The notes beneath the pieces were generated by a model, which ran no database searches, had not been told where the DNA came from, and worked only from the letters and a program-made list of their open reading frames with translations. Below are positions 15,665 to 24,433 of a stretch of 28,213 nucleotides of DNA, piece by piece. Within the stretch, counting starts at the first letter, position 1. Each line of letters starts with the position of its first letter. The stretch spans positions 1-28,213 of the forward strand of contig CAYUXW010000024.1 of assembly GCA_964449115.1 (NCBI GenBank), given 5' to 3'. The translations under genes were made by a program, and so were the position numbers. The stretch is from UBA1783 sp964449115. GTDB lineage: Bacteria > Bacillota_I > Bacilli_A > Erysipelotrichales > Erysipelotrichaceae.

Positions 15665-16435
15665 ATGAAAAAGTTTGCTATTGTATCAAAGAAAGATACT
15701 GTATCGATAAAAGTCGCTATGACAATAAAAAAACAACTTCAGGAAGGCAATATGCAATATGATGATGCCAGTCCAGATATAGTGTGTGTTATTGGAGGAG
15801 ATGGTACTTTCTTATCAGCAATTCACAAGTATATTAATAAACTGGACCAGGTAGTATTTACAGGTATACATACAGGAACTCTGGGCTTTTATGCTGATTA
15901 TACATTAAAAGAAATGAAGGAATGTGTTAATAACATTTTGACAAAAACACCAGAGATTGAAAAAAGATATTTGCTGAAAATTGTTCTTTCCAACGGAAAA
16001 ACATTTTATTCTGTAAATGAAATGAGAGTTGAAAGCTATAAAACAAAGACAATTGATGTCTTTTTAGATGATGAAAAACTAGAAACCTTTCGTGGTTTAG
16101 GTATGTGTGTGTCAACACAGATAGGATCGACAGGATACAACAGAGCAATATCAGGAGCAATTATTCAGCCAGGTTTAAAAGTGATGCAACTAAAAGAAAT
16201 AGGAGGAGTTCATCATTCTCATTTTCGTTCCCTTATCAATCCAATTGTTATGTTGGATTCAACAAAGATTGATTTTATCAGCGAAGATTTCAGTAATACT
16301 AAATTATGTTTTGATAGATACGACATTGATTTAGAGGGAAAACTGCAGATAACATGTACACTCTCAGATAGATTTGTTCAAATTGCTCATTATAAACCTC
16401 GTAAGTGGATAAACAACTTAAAGCAGTTATTTTAA
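15665..16435 (+). CDS. nadK: NAD kinase
   Basis: Phosphorylates NAD to NADP. It has 256 residues, close to the short Bacillus form. The start is ATG 15665, about 7-8 nt after AGAAGGAAAG; an upstream in-frame ATG at 15629 overlaps the -10 element and is rejected. Seen: the 'GGDGT' motif at residues 44-48, 'GIHTGTLGFYAD', the 'SVNEMRVE' motif, and the conserved 'GSTGYNRAISGAII' segment. It is first in a co-directional run through tcdA; the next gene begins 18 nt downstream. Also called ppnK. Confidence 0.96.
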   Translation: MKKFAIVSKKDTVSIKVAMTIKKQLQEGNMQYDDASPDIVCVIGGDGTFLSAIHKYINKLDQVVFTGIHTGTLGFYADYTLKEMKECVNNILTKTPEIEKRYLLKIVLSNGKTFYSVNEMRVESYKTKTIDVFLDDEKLETFRGLGMCVSTQIGSTGYNRAISGAIIQPGLKVMQLKEIGGVHHSHFRSLINPIVMLDSTKIDFISEDFSNTKLCFDRYDIDLEGKLQITCTLSDRFVQIAHYKPRKWINNLKQLF

Positions 16436-16453
16436 CGACGGGAAGGATAACTA

Positions 16454-17983
16454 ATGAATAGTAGATGGTATAGAATTATTGAATCAATTAAATTCTCATT
16501 AGGAATGTTATTTATTGGCTTTATATTAATGAGAATAGGAAGCATAAGTACAAAAGGCGAGGTCATAAGTCTCGTTATTTCGATGTGTGGATATAGCGGA
16601 AAGCTGATTGTAGATTTGTTTCCTTTTATTCTGTCAATCAATTATATTGGGAAAACACATGATGATGTCATTCCTGTAATTGCAACGATGCTAAGCTATA
16701 CTTTGCTTAATGTTGTTACGATGTTTTTTGCCAAGACTTCTTTCAATGTCAATTACTATAAAGCCGTTTTTGGTTTGTCATATGAAACGGTGAATGCCGC
16801 AAATAATCCCATTATTAAATCTCCTCTTAACCTGGGAATTATAGCCAGCATAATTGTAATAATAATCGTTAGATTGGCTTATAAACTTTCAAGAAAAAGA
16901 TATAATTATGGAATGTTCGTGTTTATTGACAATGATATCTGGTTCTTTTTAATAACAATTGTCCTTGCTATTGTTATAGGGGCTTTAATAAGTCATGAAT
17001 ATGGTTATCTGGTAATGATTTTAAACAATATAATGAATTGGATATCAAATAACCATTCCAATCCAGCAGTCATGTTTGTTTATGGACTGATTAGGCAATT
17101 TCTAAATGCTTTGGGTATGGAAGAAATTATCACCAACAACTTCCTATTTGGAAATCTTGGTGGTAGCTGGATTACCCCAGCAGAAGTGACCATTTTAGGT
17201 GATGTCAATATTTGGATTGAACAATATAAAACAAATGCAATATCAATTGGAACGGGAAGATATGTCAGTGCAAGTTATGTAATTAACCTGTTTGCCATAC
17301 CGTCATTAATAATAGCCTACTATCTTAACATTTCTGACAAGATAGAAAGAAACAGATCTTTAGGTTTAGTTCTATTAGGAATCGTTGCTTCATTATTTGG
17401 AGCGGCAACTTTGCCAATGGAATTGGTTTTGATGTTTACTGCTCCTGTTTTATTGGGAATACATATAATTATTACCGCTTTGATATATCTGGCTTGCGGA
17501 TTAACTAATACATACCTGGGATGTGGCGCTTTTGGTAATCCAAAATTTCTTGCTACAGGAAACATTTATGAATTGGTAAAATATTCCAGTGATGCCAATT
17601 TACTGCCAGCTGTAAAAAGATTGTTATTAATAGGAGCAATCGTTTTTGTTGTTTATCAACTAGCGGTTTTTGTTTTTTACAAATTGTTAGCTCATGATTT
17701 CTTAGAGAAAGAAAAACAGACAATTGAAGTAAAGCAATATATAGAAAATCTTGGTGGTATTTCAAATATAAAGAAAATAACTTCATCAGCAACCTCAATT
17801 ATTGTTGTCTTATATGATAAAGAAAAAATCAATAAACAAAACATTATTGAAGGAAGAGCTTATAAAATAATAGAAAGATACTATGGATACATAATAAGTT
17901 ATGGCCCAGGAAGCGCAGCTTTATGTAGAAAAATTAGCAAGGAAATTAAAAACTATCAAGATTGTTTAGAATATAAAGTTTAA
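16454..17983 (+). CDS. Degenerate PTS glucose-family EIIBC-like membrane protein
   Basis: A 509-residue protein with about ten hydrophobic segments (to residue ~415), followed by a ~85-residue EIIB-like domain. The permease part follows the glucose/maltose-type EIIC pattern around 'AISIGTGRYVSASYVINLFAIPSL' and 'APVLLGIHIIITAL'. Where the family has GITEPIEF it reads 'GAATLPMEL', so the first Glu is replaced by Leu. In the EIIB part ('LGGISNIKKITSSATSIIVV') the phosphorylated Cys of 'DACxTRLR' aligns with Ser445, and both Arg are lost (S448, I450). The reading frame is intact and codon use normal, so it is selected, but it is probably not a working phosphotransfer permease. It lies between nadK and mutS; ribosome site GGAAGGA is 6 nt from ATG. 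Confidence 0.75.
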   Translation: MNSRWYRIIESIKFSLGMLFIGFILMRIGSISTKGEVISLVISMCGYSGKLIVDLFPFILSINYIGKTHDDVIPVIATMLSYTLLNVVTMFFAKTSFNVNYYKAVFGLSYETVNAANNPIIKSPLNLGIIASIIVIIIVRLAYKLSRKRYNYGMFVFIDNDIWFFLITIVLAIVIGALISHEYGYLVMILNNIMNWISNNHSNPAVMFVYGLIRQFLNALGMEEIITNNFLFGNLGGSWITPAEVTILGDVNIWIEQYKTNAISIGTGRYVSASYVINLFAIPSLIIAYYLNISDKIERNRSLGLVLLGIVASLFGAATLPMELVLMFTAPVLLGIHIIITALIYLACGLTNTYLGCGAFGNPKFLATGNIYELVKYSSDANLLPAVKRLLLIGAIVFVVYQLAVFVFYKLLAHDFLEKEKQTIEVKQYIENLGGISNIKKITSSATSIIVVLYDKEKINKQNIIEGRAYKIIERYYGYIISYGPGSAALCRKISKEIKNYQDCLEYKV

Positions 17984-17995
17984 AGAGGTGAAATA

Positions 17996-20521
17996 ATGAC
18001 TCAATATACACCAATGATGATGCATTATTTGCAACTCAAGGAAAAATACTCTGATGCACTGGTCTTCTATCGTTTAGGAGACTTTTATGAAATGTTTTTT
18101 GAAGATGCAAAAATAGCATCTCATGAGTTAGATCTGGTTTTAACTGGAAGAAATGCCGGTGTCTCAGAAAGAGTACCGATGTGTGGAGTGCCCTATCATG
18201 CGGTTACTGGGTATATTCAAAGATTAGTAAACAAGGGATATAAGGTTGCGATTGTTGAGCAGCTGGAAGATGCTTCACAGGCAAGTGGACTGGTAAAAAG
18301 AGATGTGGTAAGGGTTGTAACTCCAGGGACAATTATGGAGGAGTTGCTTGATGAAAAAAGTAGCGTCTTTTTAGCGAGTTTAGTAGATTATGGATACGGC
18401 TATGCTTTGGCTATCTGTGAAACTACTACTGGCGAAACCAGACTGATATCAATAAAGCATGATATAGCAACACTGATTCAAACGCTTATAAGTAACGATA
18501 TTAAAGAAGTGGTAGTTGATAGTAATTTTAATAGCAGAGCTATTAACAATTTAGATAACAACTATTTTTTAACTGTCTCTGTATGTGATGAATCGACTAT
18601 AAAAGATGAGTACAGATACCTGTGTGAGGAAGTAGAAGATGTTCATCTGTTAGAAGCGATTGGAAAATTAATTAATTATTTAGAGATTACTCAAAAGAGA
18701 AGTATGTCACATTTAAGAAAATTCAAAGAAATAAATGAAGATGATTTTCTAAAAATGGATTATGCAACAATTACTAATCTTGAACTAATTCAACCATCCA
18801 GGACAGCTGGTAAATCAATTACTTTATGGTCATTTTTAGATAGGACAAGAAGTGCATTAGGTTCAAGAACGCTCAAAAAATGGGTTTCAAAACCGTTAAG
18901 AAACACTGAACTATTGAATCAACGTTTAGATTGCATTAATTACTTAAACACAAACTTCTTAAAAAGGGAGCATCTTAAGGAAACCTTAAGCGAATTATAT
19001 GATTTAGAAAGAATTGTTGCTCGAGTCGCTTATGGCTCAGCAAATCCTAAAGACTGTATCCGACTAAAAAAATCTTTAGAAGTAGCTCCAGAGATACATA
19101 GCATAATAAAGGAAAGTAAGATTTATCCAAAGTTTGATGAACTTGATTTGTGTGAAAATATATTTGATTTATTATCAAAGAGCTTAAATGAGGATGTACC
19201 TGTATATATTAGTGATGGAGGTGTTTTTAAGGATAGCTATAACGAAGAATTGGACCACTACAGAGAAATTCAAAGAAATGGACAAAACTGGCTGGCAACT
19301 TTAGAGCAACAGGAAAAAGAAAAAACCGGTATAAAAACTTTAAAAATTGGCTATAACAGAGTTATGGGCTACTATATCGAAATATCAAAAGGGGCACTAA
19401 ATCAGATAAAGGAAGAGTGGGGCTATCAAAGAAAGCAGACTCTTACTACGGGAGAAAGATTTATTACCGACGAGCTCAAAGAGCAGGAAAACATTCTTCT
19501 GCACGCTCAGGAAAGAGCGATTAAACTGGAAAATGTTTTATTTATTGATTTAATTAATAAGATAAAAACTAAATTGGCAAGTATGCAGCAGCTGGCTACT
19601 GCTTTGGGAATTATCGATGCCAACTATGCCTTAGCTGTAATCAGCAGTGGCCATGGCTATGTAAGACCGCAGTTTTCGATTGAAGGAGTAATGGATGTTA
19701 AAAACGGAAAGCATCCAATACTGGATTCCTTTAAAGATATGAAGTATGTAGCTAATGATATCTATATGGATGATACAATTAGCACATTAATTATTACTGG
19801 ACCAAATATGGGTGGTAAAAGTACTTATATGAGACAGTGTCTTCTGATTTCCATAATGGCTCAGATAGGCTGTTATGTTCCGGCAAAAAGTGCTGTTGTA
19901 CCAGTCTTTGATCAAATTTTTACCAGAATCGGTTCAACGGATGATATATTATCAGGCCAATCAACTTTCATGGTTGAAATGTTGGAAGCTAACAACGCTT
20001 TGCAAAATGCTACAAGAGATTCTTTAATTGTGTTTGATGAAATTGGAAGAGGCACTTCAACCTATGATGGCATGGCTTTAGCTCAGGCAATGCTGGAATA
20101 TATTGATGCAGCTATTGGGGCTAAAACTCTTTTCAGTACGCATTATCATGAGCTTACTGCCTTAGAAAACAATATGGAAAGAGTTAAAAATAAGAATGTT
20201 GATGTTTATGAGGAAGATGAGAAGATTACTTTCTTATATAAGGTAAAAGACGGTAGAGCAGATCGCTCTTATGGAATCCACGTAGCTTCTTTGGCTAAAC
20301 TGCCTCAAAGCGTAATTGAAAGGGCAAAAGACCTGTTAAAGGGTTTTGAACAAAGCAAGAAACACAGAAATGATCAATCTCAGATAATAGTGATGGAAAA
20401 AATACCAGCCCATATTAAAGAAATAGAAGAGATTATGAAAAATGTTGATCCAGATAATATGACTCCAATTGAGGCGCTACAATTGTTATCAAAGATGAAA
20501 GATAAAATGGAAGGTAAATAA
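17996..20521 (+). CDS. mutS: DNA mismatch repair protein MutS
   Basis: Recognises mismatches and small loops. It has 841 residues, the MutS1 type. Seen: mismatch-wedge motif 'GDFYEMF' with F30 and E32; the ABC-type ATPase Walker A 'GPNMGGKST' at residues 602-610; then 'STFMVEMLEA', 'DEIGRGTSTYDGMALA' (Walker B and D-loop) and 'FSTHYHELTAL'. The C-terminus carries the short 'MTPIEALQLLSKMK' helix typical of tetramerising or clamp-interacting tails. It starts 12 nt after the PTS-like gene with AGAGGTG; mutL begins 2 nt after its stop. Confidence 0.98.
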   Translation: MTQYTPMMMHYLQLKEKYSDALVFYRLGDFYEMFFEDAKIASHELDLVLTGRNAGVSERVPMCGVPYHAVTGYIQRLVNKGYKVAIVEQLEDASQASGLVKRDVVRVVTPGTIMEELLDEKSSVFLASLVDYGYGYALAICETTTGETRLISIKHDIATLIQTLISNDIKEVVVDSNFNSRAINNLDNNYFLTVSVCDESTIKDEYRYLCEEVEDVHLLEAIGKLINYLEITQKRSMSHLRKFKEINEDDFLKMDYATITNLELIQPSRTAGKSITLWSFLDRTRSALGSRTLKKWVSKPLRNTELLNQRLDCINYLNTNFLKREHLKETLSELYDLERIVARVAYGSANPKDCIRLKKSLEVAPEIHSIIKESKIYPKFDELDLCENIFDLLSKSLNEDVPVYISDGGVFKDSYNEELDHYREIQRNGQNWLATLEQQEKEKTGIKTLKIGYNRVMGYYIEISKGALNQIKEEWGYQRKQTLTTGERFITDELKEQENILLHAQERAIKLENVLFIDLINKIKTKLASMQQLATALGIIDANYALAVISSGHGYVRPQFSIEGVMDVKNGKHPILDSFKDMKYVANDIYMDDTISTLIITGPNMGGKSTYMRQCLLISIMAQIGCYVPAKSAVVPVFDQIFTRIGSTDDILSGQSTFMVEMLEANNALQNATRDSLIVFDEIGRGTSTYDGMALAQAMLEYIDAAIGAKTLFSTHYHELTALENNMERVKNKNVDVYEEDEKITFLYKVKDGRADRSYGIHVASLAKLPQSVIERAKDLLKGFEQSKKHRNDQSQIIVMEKIPAHIKEIEEIMKNVDPDNMTPIEALQLLSKMKDKMEGK

Positions 20522-20523
20522 TT

Positions 20524-22242
20524 GTGAGTAAAATAAAAATATTAGATGAACTCTTATCAAATATGATAGCTGCTGGGGAGGTCGTTGAAAGACCCATGGG
20601 AGTTGTTAAAGAACTTGTGGAAAATTCTATTGATGCTCAGGCTACCAGAATAGAAATTCGTTTGATAAATGGAGGATTAGATTATATTGAAATAACCGAT
20701 AACGGTTGTGGAATGGACAAAAGAGATGCCACTGCCGCTTTTAGTCGTCATGCTACAAGTAAAATAGAAGAAGTAAATGACTTATGGCAAATTAGCACAA
20801 TGGGTTTTAGAGGCGAAGCCTTACCTTCTATTGCTTCAGTAAGTAAAGTAACCTTAATGACTAATGATAAAGTTGATTCGACTCTGGTCAGAGTGGAATA
20901 TGGAAAAATTGTTGAAGCCAAACCATTTGGAGCACCTGAAGGAACAACTATCAAAGTGGAAGGACTTTTTTACAAAACACCAGCCCGACTGAAACATTTA
21001 AAGAGCGCTAATGTTGAACTTAATCTGATTTTAGATTTGATTTCCAAAATGGCATTATCTCATCCAGCAATATCTTTCGAATTATCTAATGATTCTCAAA
21101 TAAGAATTCAAACCAATGGGTCAGGCTCTTTACAAGAGGCAATCATGGCAATTTATGGAGTCGGAGTTGCTAAGAAATGTATCGCGGTTGATTTTGAAGA
21201 TTATGACTTTCGAGTAAGTGGATATATTGTCAATCCAGCAATTACCAGAGCCACAAGGCAGTATATAAATGTTTTTATCAACGGTCGAATAATTAAAAGT
21301 TATCAGATTCAAAAAGCCATTATTGAAGGTTATAATGGATATATGATGTCTGATCGTTACCCAATTGCCATAATCAATATCGATATTGATTACAAACTGG
21401 TGGATGTAAATGTGCATCCATCTAAATGGGAGATAAGAATTTCTAAAGAAAGACAACTATATAAGTTGATTACCAATGGAATCAGCGAGGTTTTAAAAAA
21501 GGAAATGACTCCTAGCGATTTGCTGCTTAAAAATATAACAAAGCCTCAAAAGGAAAAAGATTATAAAGAAGTAGAGCTAATTAAGGAAGATAACTTATTT
21601 TCCTATCAACAACAGCCTTTAAGTATAGTTCAAGAAGAAATACTGGATTATCTGGAACCAGAACAAACACATAAATTTAAATATCTGGCTCAGTTACATG
21701 GCAAATACATTTTGGCTAATGATGAGGAAAATCTTTATATCATAGACCAGCATGCCGCCCAGGAAAGAGTCATGTTTGAAGAAATACAAAATCAGATAAT
21801 GGAAAAAAGTATTGTAACTCAGCACCTGCTTTTTCCTTTGGTAGTGGAAGTAAGTCCAGCTGTTGTCAATCAGTTAGATTTAATCAATGAGCAACTGGAC
21901 TGTATTAAATTGAAGTTTGAGCAGTTTTCAATGAACTCCATCGTTACTCGTGAAGTGCCTTACTTTTTTGAGCAGATTGATGAAGCTCATTTTATTCAGC
22001 ATTTAATCAGTGAAATAATGGAAGATAAACAAATGAGCAGAATTGATATTAGAAAAGAAAAAATAGCCTCTTTAGCCTGCCATAGTTCTGTTCGTTTCAA
22101 TCAGTATCTATCAATTGAAGAAAGTAAAACCCTGCTGGAAAGACTTTCAAAATGTAAACAGCCATTTAACTGTCCTCATGGAAGACCAACGATGATAGCT
22201 ATTAGTGAAAAGGATTTAATAAAGGAGTTTAAGCGTGCTTAA
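20524..22242 (+). CDS. mutL: DNA mismatch repair protein MutL (endonuclease type)
   Basis: GHKL ATPase that links MutS recognition to strand incision. It has 572 residues, starting at GTG 20524 after GGAAGG (20509-20514), within the mutS 3' end. N-terminal motifs: 'AAGEVVERPMGVVKELVENS', 'DNGCGMD', 'FRGEALPSIASVSKV', 'GTTIKVEGLFYKTPARLK'. The C-terminal domain has the metal-dependent nicking motif DQHA(x)2E(x)4E (D408, H410, E414, E419), plus 'ACHSSVRF' and 'CPHGRPT'. It is therefore a nicking MutL, as expected for a bacterium without MutH. The last 8 bases overlap miaA. Confidence 0.98.
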   Translation: MSKIKILDELLSNMIAAGEVVERPMGVVKELVENSIDAQATRIEIRLINGGLDYIEITDNGCGMDKRDATAAFSRHATSKIEEVNDLWQISTMGFRGEALPSIASVSKVTLMTNDKVDSTLVRVEYGKIVEAKPFGAPEGTTIKVEGLFYKTPARLKHLKSANVELNLILDLISKMALSHPAISFELSNDSQIRIQTNGSGSLQEAIMAIYGVGVAKKCIAVDFEDYDFRVSGYIVNPAITRATRQYINVFINGRIIKSYQIQKAIIEGYNGYMMSDRYPIAIINIDIDYKLVDVNVHPSKWEIRISKERQLYKLITNGISEVLKKEMTPSDLLLKNITKPQKEKDYKEVELIKEDNLFSYQQQPLSIVQEEILDYLEPEQTHKFKYLAQLHGKYILANDEENLYIIDQHAAQERVMFEEIQNQIMEKSIVTQHLLFPLVVEVSPAVVNQLDLINEQLDCIKLKFEQFSMNSIVTREVPYFFEQIDEAHFIQHLISEIMEDKQMSRIDIRKEKIASLACHSSVRFNQYLSIEESKTLLERLSKCKQPFNCPHGRPTMIAISEKDLIKEFKRA

Positions 22243-23137
22243 AGTCATAGTTATAGTAGGACCTACCGCTGTAGGTAAAACATCATTATCGGTAAAACTA
22301 GCCAAGCGTTTTAATGGTGAAATAATCAATGGCGACAGTATTCAGGTTTATAAAGGTTTGAATATTGGCAGTGCGAAAGTAACTGAAGATGAAAAACAGG
22401 GAGTAGTTCATCACCTGATAGATTATAAACAGTTAACGGATAGATATGATGTCGCAACTTTTCAAAAAGATGCCAGAGAGAAAATTAAAGAAATAAGTGA
22501 AAAAGGGAAAACTGCGATAGTAGTAGGTGGAACGGGACTTTATATCAAAGCTTTGCTGTATGATTATGAATTTGTAGATAATCCTACAAATATAGATGAA
22601 AGTAAATATAGTGAATTTAATAATGAACAACTGCATCAAAAATTAAAAGAATTGGATAAACAATCAGCTAAAGCAATTCATCCCAATAATAGAAAAAGAA
22701 TTATCAGAGCTTTAGTTATGGCTGAAAGTGGAATCAAAAAATCAGAGCAGGAAGCCAGACAATCTGGCACGATGATTTACAGAGCCAAAATTATTGGTCT
22801 TACAATGGATAGAGCAAGACTGAAAGAAAGGATCAATCAAAGAGTTGATAAAATGATTGAAGAAGGGCTGATAGAAGAAATCAACCAACTTTTCAGTAAT
22901 TATTCTTTAAAGAGCCAGGGATTTACCGGTATCGGATATAAAGAACTGATTCCTTATTATTTAAAGCAAAAAGATTTAGAAAGCTGTGTAGATAATATAA
23001 AGACGCATACTAGACAATTTGCGAAAAGACAGTATACCTGGTTTAATAATCAGATGCCGGTAAGGTGGTATGATATCGAAGACAAAGATTATCTAGATAG
23101 GATATATAGTGATGTAGAGGAGTTTTTAAATGGATAA
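22235..23137 (+). CDS. miaA: tRNA dimethylallyltransferase (tRNA A37 isopentenyltransferase)
   Basis: Adds a dimethylallyl group to A37 of tRNAs reading UNN codons. It has 300 residues. It starts at GTG 22235, overlapping the end of mutL (GTGCTTAA), with AAGGAG 8 nt upstream. Seen: P-loop 'GPTAVGKTS' (9-17), 'NGDSIQVYKGLNIGSAK' with D34 in the DSxQVY motif (first residue of the usual Ala-Asp pair is Gly here), 'VGGTGLYIKALLYDY', 'NNRKRIIRAL' and 'GFTGIGYKEL'. The mutS-mutL-miaA order is common in bacteria. The 3' end overlaps tcdA by 8 nt. Confidence 0.97.
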   Translation: MLKVIVIVGPTAVGKTSLSVKLAKRFNGEIINGDSIQVYKGLNIGSAKVTEDEKQGVVHHLIDYKQLTDRYDVATFQKDAREKIKEISEKGKTAIVVGGTGLYIKALLYDYEFVDNPTNIDESKYSEFNNEQLHQKLKELDKQSAKAIHPNNRKRIIRALVMAESGIKKSEQEARQSGTMIYRAKIIGLTMDRARLKERINQRVDKMIEEGLIEEINQLFSNYSLKSQGFTGIGYKELIPYYLKQKDLESCVDNIKTHTRQFAKRQYTWFNNQMPVRWYDIEDKDYLDRIYSDVEEFLNG

Positions 23138-23828
23138 TAGTAGAACTGTTAATATGATTGGCAAGGAAAACTTCAATCTTATCCAAAGTAAAACGATTAT
23201 GGTTCTTGGTCTTGGCGGAGTTGGGGGATATGCCTGCGAGGCACTTGTAAGAAGTGGAATCAAGAGAATGATTTTAGTTGATAGTGATGAAGTTGATGCT
23301 TCAAATATCAATAGACAGATAATAGCTTCTGAAGAAACAATCGGTAAAAGAAAGATTGATGTGATGAAAAAAAGGCTATTAAGCATTAATTCCAAGGCTG
23401 AGATAATAGTTCATGATGCATTCTTTTCTCAGGAAAATATTGATGAATTATTCAATGAAAAAATAGATTATGTTGTGGATGCTATTGACACTATCAGCAG
23501 TAAGATAGCTTTATGGAAATATTGCCTGGGAAATAATATTAAAGTAATCTCTTGTTTGGGAATGGCCAGAAGATTGAACCCTCAAAAAGTTTTCATCACT
23601 AAATTATCTAAAACAGAGAATGATCCTATGGCCAAAGCTTTAAGAACACTGGCTAGAAAAAATGATATTTCTCTAGATATTCCTGTCGTTTTCTCCCAAG
23701 AAAAACCCTTAGAAATAAGTGAAGGGAAAAAAGAAAGTTTAGGTTCAATGATGTTTGTGCCTGCAGCAGCTGGAATAATGTGTGGTTACTATATAATAAA
23801 TGACATTATTGACATAAATGATAAATAG
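23130..23828 (+). CDS. tcdA: tRNA threonylcarbamoyladenosine dehydratase (ThiF/E1-like)
   Basis: ATP-dependent enzyme of the ThiF/MoeB/E1 superfamily that cyclises t6A37 to ct6A in ANN-decoding tRNAs. It has 232 residues. Seen: nucleotide-binding 'GLGGVGG' at residues 27-33, acidic 'DSDEVD' (51-56), 'SNINRQ' (58-63, adenylation Arg), and 'DAIDTISSK'. 'GSMMFVPAAAGIMCGYYIIN' near the C-terminus is the typical TcdA tail. The start overlaps the miaA stop (ATGGATAA), with AGAGGAG 7 nt upstream. TcdA is favoured over MoeB or ThiF because of the C-terminal signature and the tRNA-modification neighbour. Confidence 0.93.
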   Translation: MDNSRTVNMIGKENFNLIQSKTIMVLGLGGVGGYACEALVRSGIKRMILVDSDEVDASNINRQIIASEETIGKRKIDVMKKRLLSINSKAEIIVHDAFFSQENIDELFNEKIDYVVDAIDTISSKIALWKYCLGNNIKVISCLGMARRLNPQKVFITKLSKTENDPMAKALRTLARKNDISLDIPVVFSQEKPLEISEGKKESLGSMMFVPAAAGIMCGYYIINDIIDINDK

Positions 23829-23836
23829 TGTAAAAT
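23809..23836 (+). promoter_or_regulatory. Promoter for pth-mfd-rqcP
   Basis: TTGACA (23809-23814, perfect -35) and TAAAAT (23831-23836) have a 16-bp spacer. The -35 lies inside the last codons of tcdA. No terminator is seen after tcdA, so readthrough from the upstream operon is also possible. Confidence 0.75.
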
Positions 23837-23857
23837 AAAAATCCGTAGGTAAATAAA

Positions 23858-24433
23858 ATGAAGTTAATTGTAGGTTTAGGAAATCCAGGTCAGGAATATT
23901 CAAACACCAGACATAATGCTGGTTTTTTAGCATTGGATATTTTAGCTGATAAGTTGAATGTAGAAATTAACAAGAAAGCCTTCAAGTCTTTAACTGGCAA
24001 GACAATGTATAAAGGACAGCAGGTTCTTTTAATGAAGCCGCAAACCTATATGAATAATTCTGGAGAAGCAATTAGAAGAGCGATCAACTATTATCAACTT
24101 GATCCTCAGGAAGATTTACTGGTAATTTATGATGATTTAGATATCAGCTATGGTCAAATCAGATTAAGAACAAAAGGATCATCTGGTGGTCACAAGGGGA
24201 TGAAAAGTATCATCTCCCATATTGCTACTCAGGAGTTTGCCAGAATAAGAATTGGAATTGAAAAGCATCCATTTATTCCAACTGCTGATTATGTACTGGG
24301 TAAAGTAGAAAAAGAAAAATTGCCAATGTTTAATTCAGCAATTGAAAAAGCAGCTTTGGCAGCAATTGATTTTATTGATTTACCTTTTGATAAAGTGATG
24401 AATATGTACAACAAAAAGGAACAGGATGATTAA
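23858..24433 (+). CDS. pth: Peptidyl-tRNA hydrolase
   Basis: Releases peptides from peptidyl-tRNA dropped off the ribosome. It has 191 residues, standard for bacterial Pth. Seen: 'VGLGNPGQEYSNTRHNAGF' with N9 and the catalytic H19, 'KPQTYMNNSGE', and 'YDDLDISYGQIRLRTKGSSGGHKG' with the acidic partner at D92. The ribosome site TAGGT is weaker than that of its neighbours. The last 8 bases overlap mfd (ATGATTAA). The pth-mfd-rqcP order parallels the spoVC-mfd-yabO region of B. subtilis. Confidence 0.97.
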   Translation: MKLIVGLGNPGQEYSNTRHNAGFLALDILADKLNVEINKKAFKSLTGKTMYKGQQVLLMKPQTYMNNSGEAIRRAINYYQLDPQEDLLVIYDDLDISYGQIRLRTKGSSGGHKGMKSIISHIATQEFARIRIGIEKHPFIPTADYVLGKVEKEKLPMFNSAIEKAALAAIDFIDLPFDKVMNMYNKKEQDD

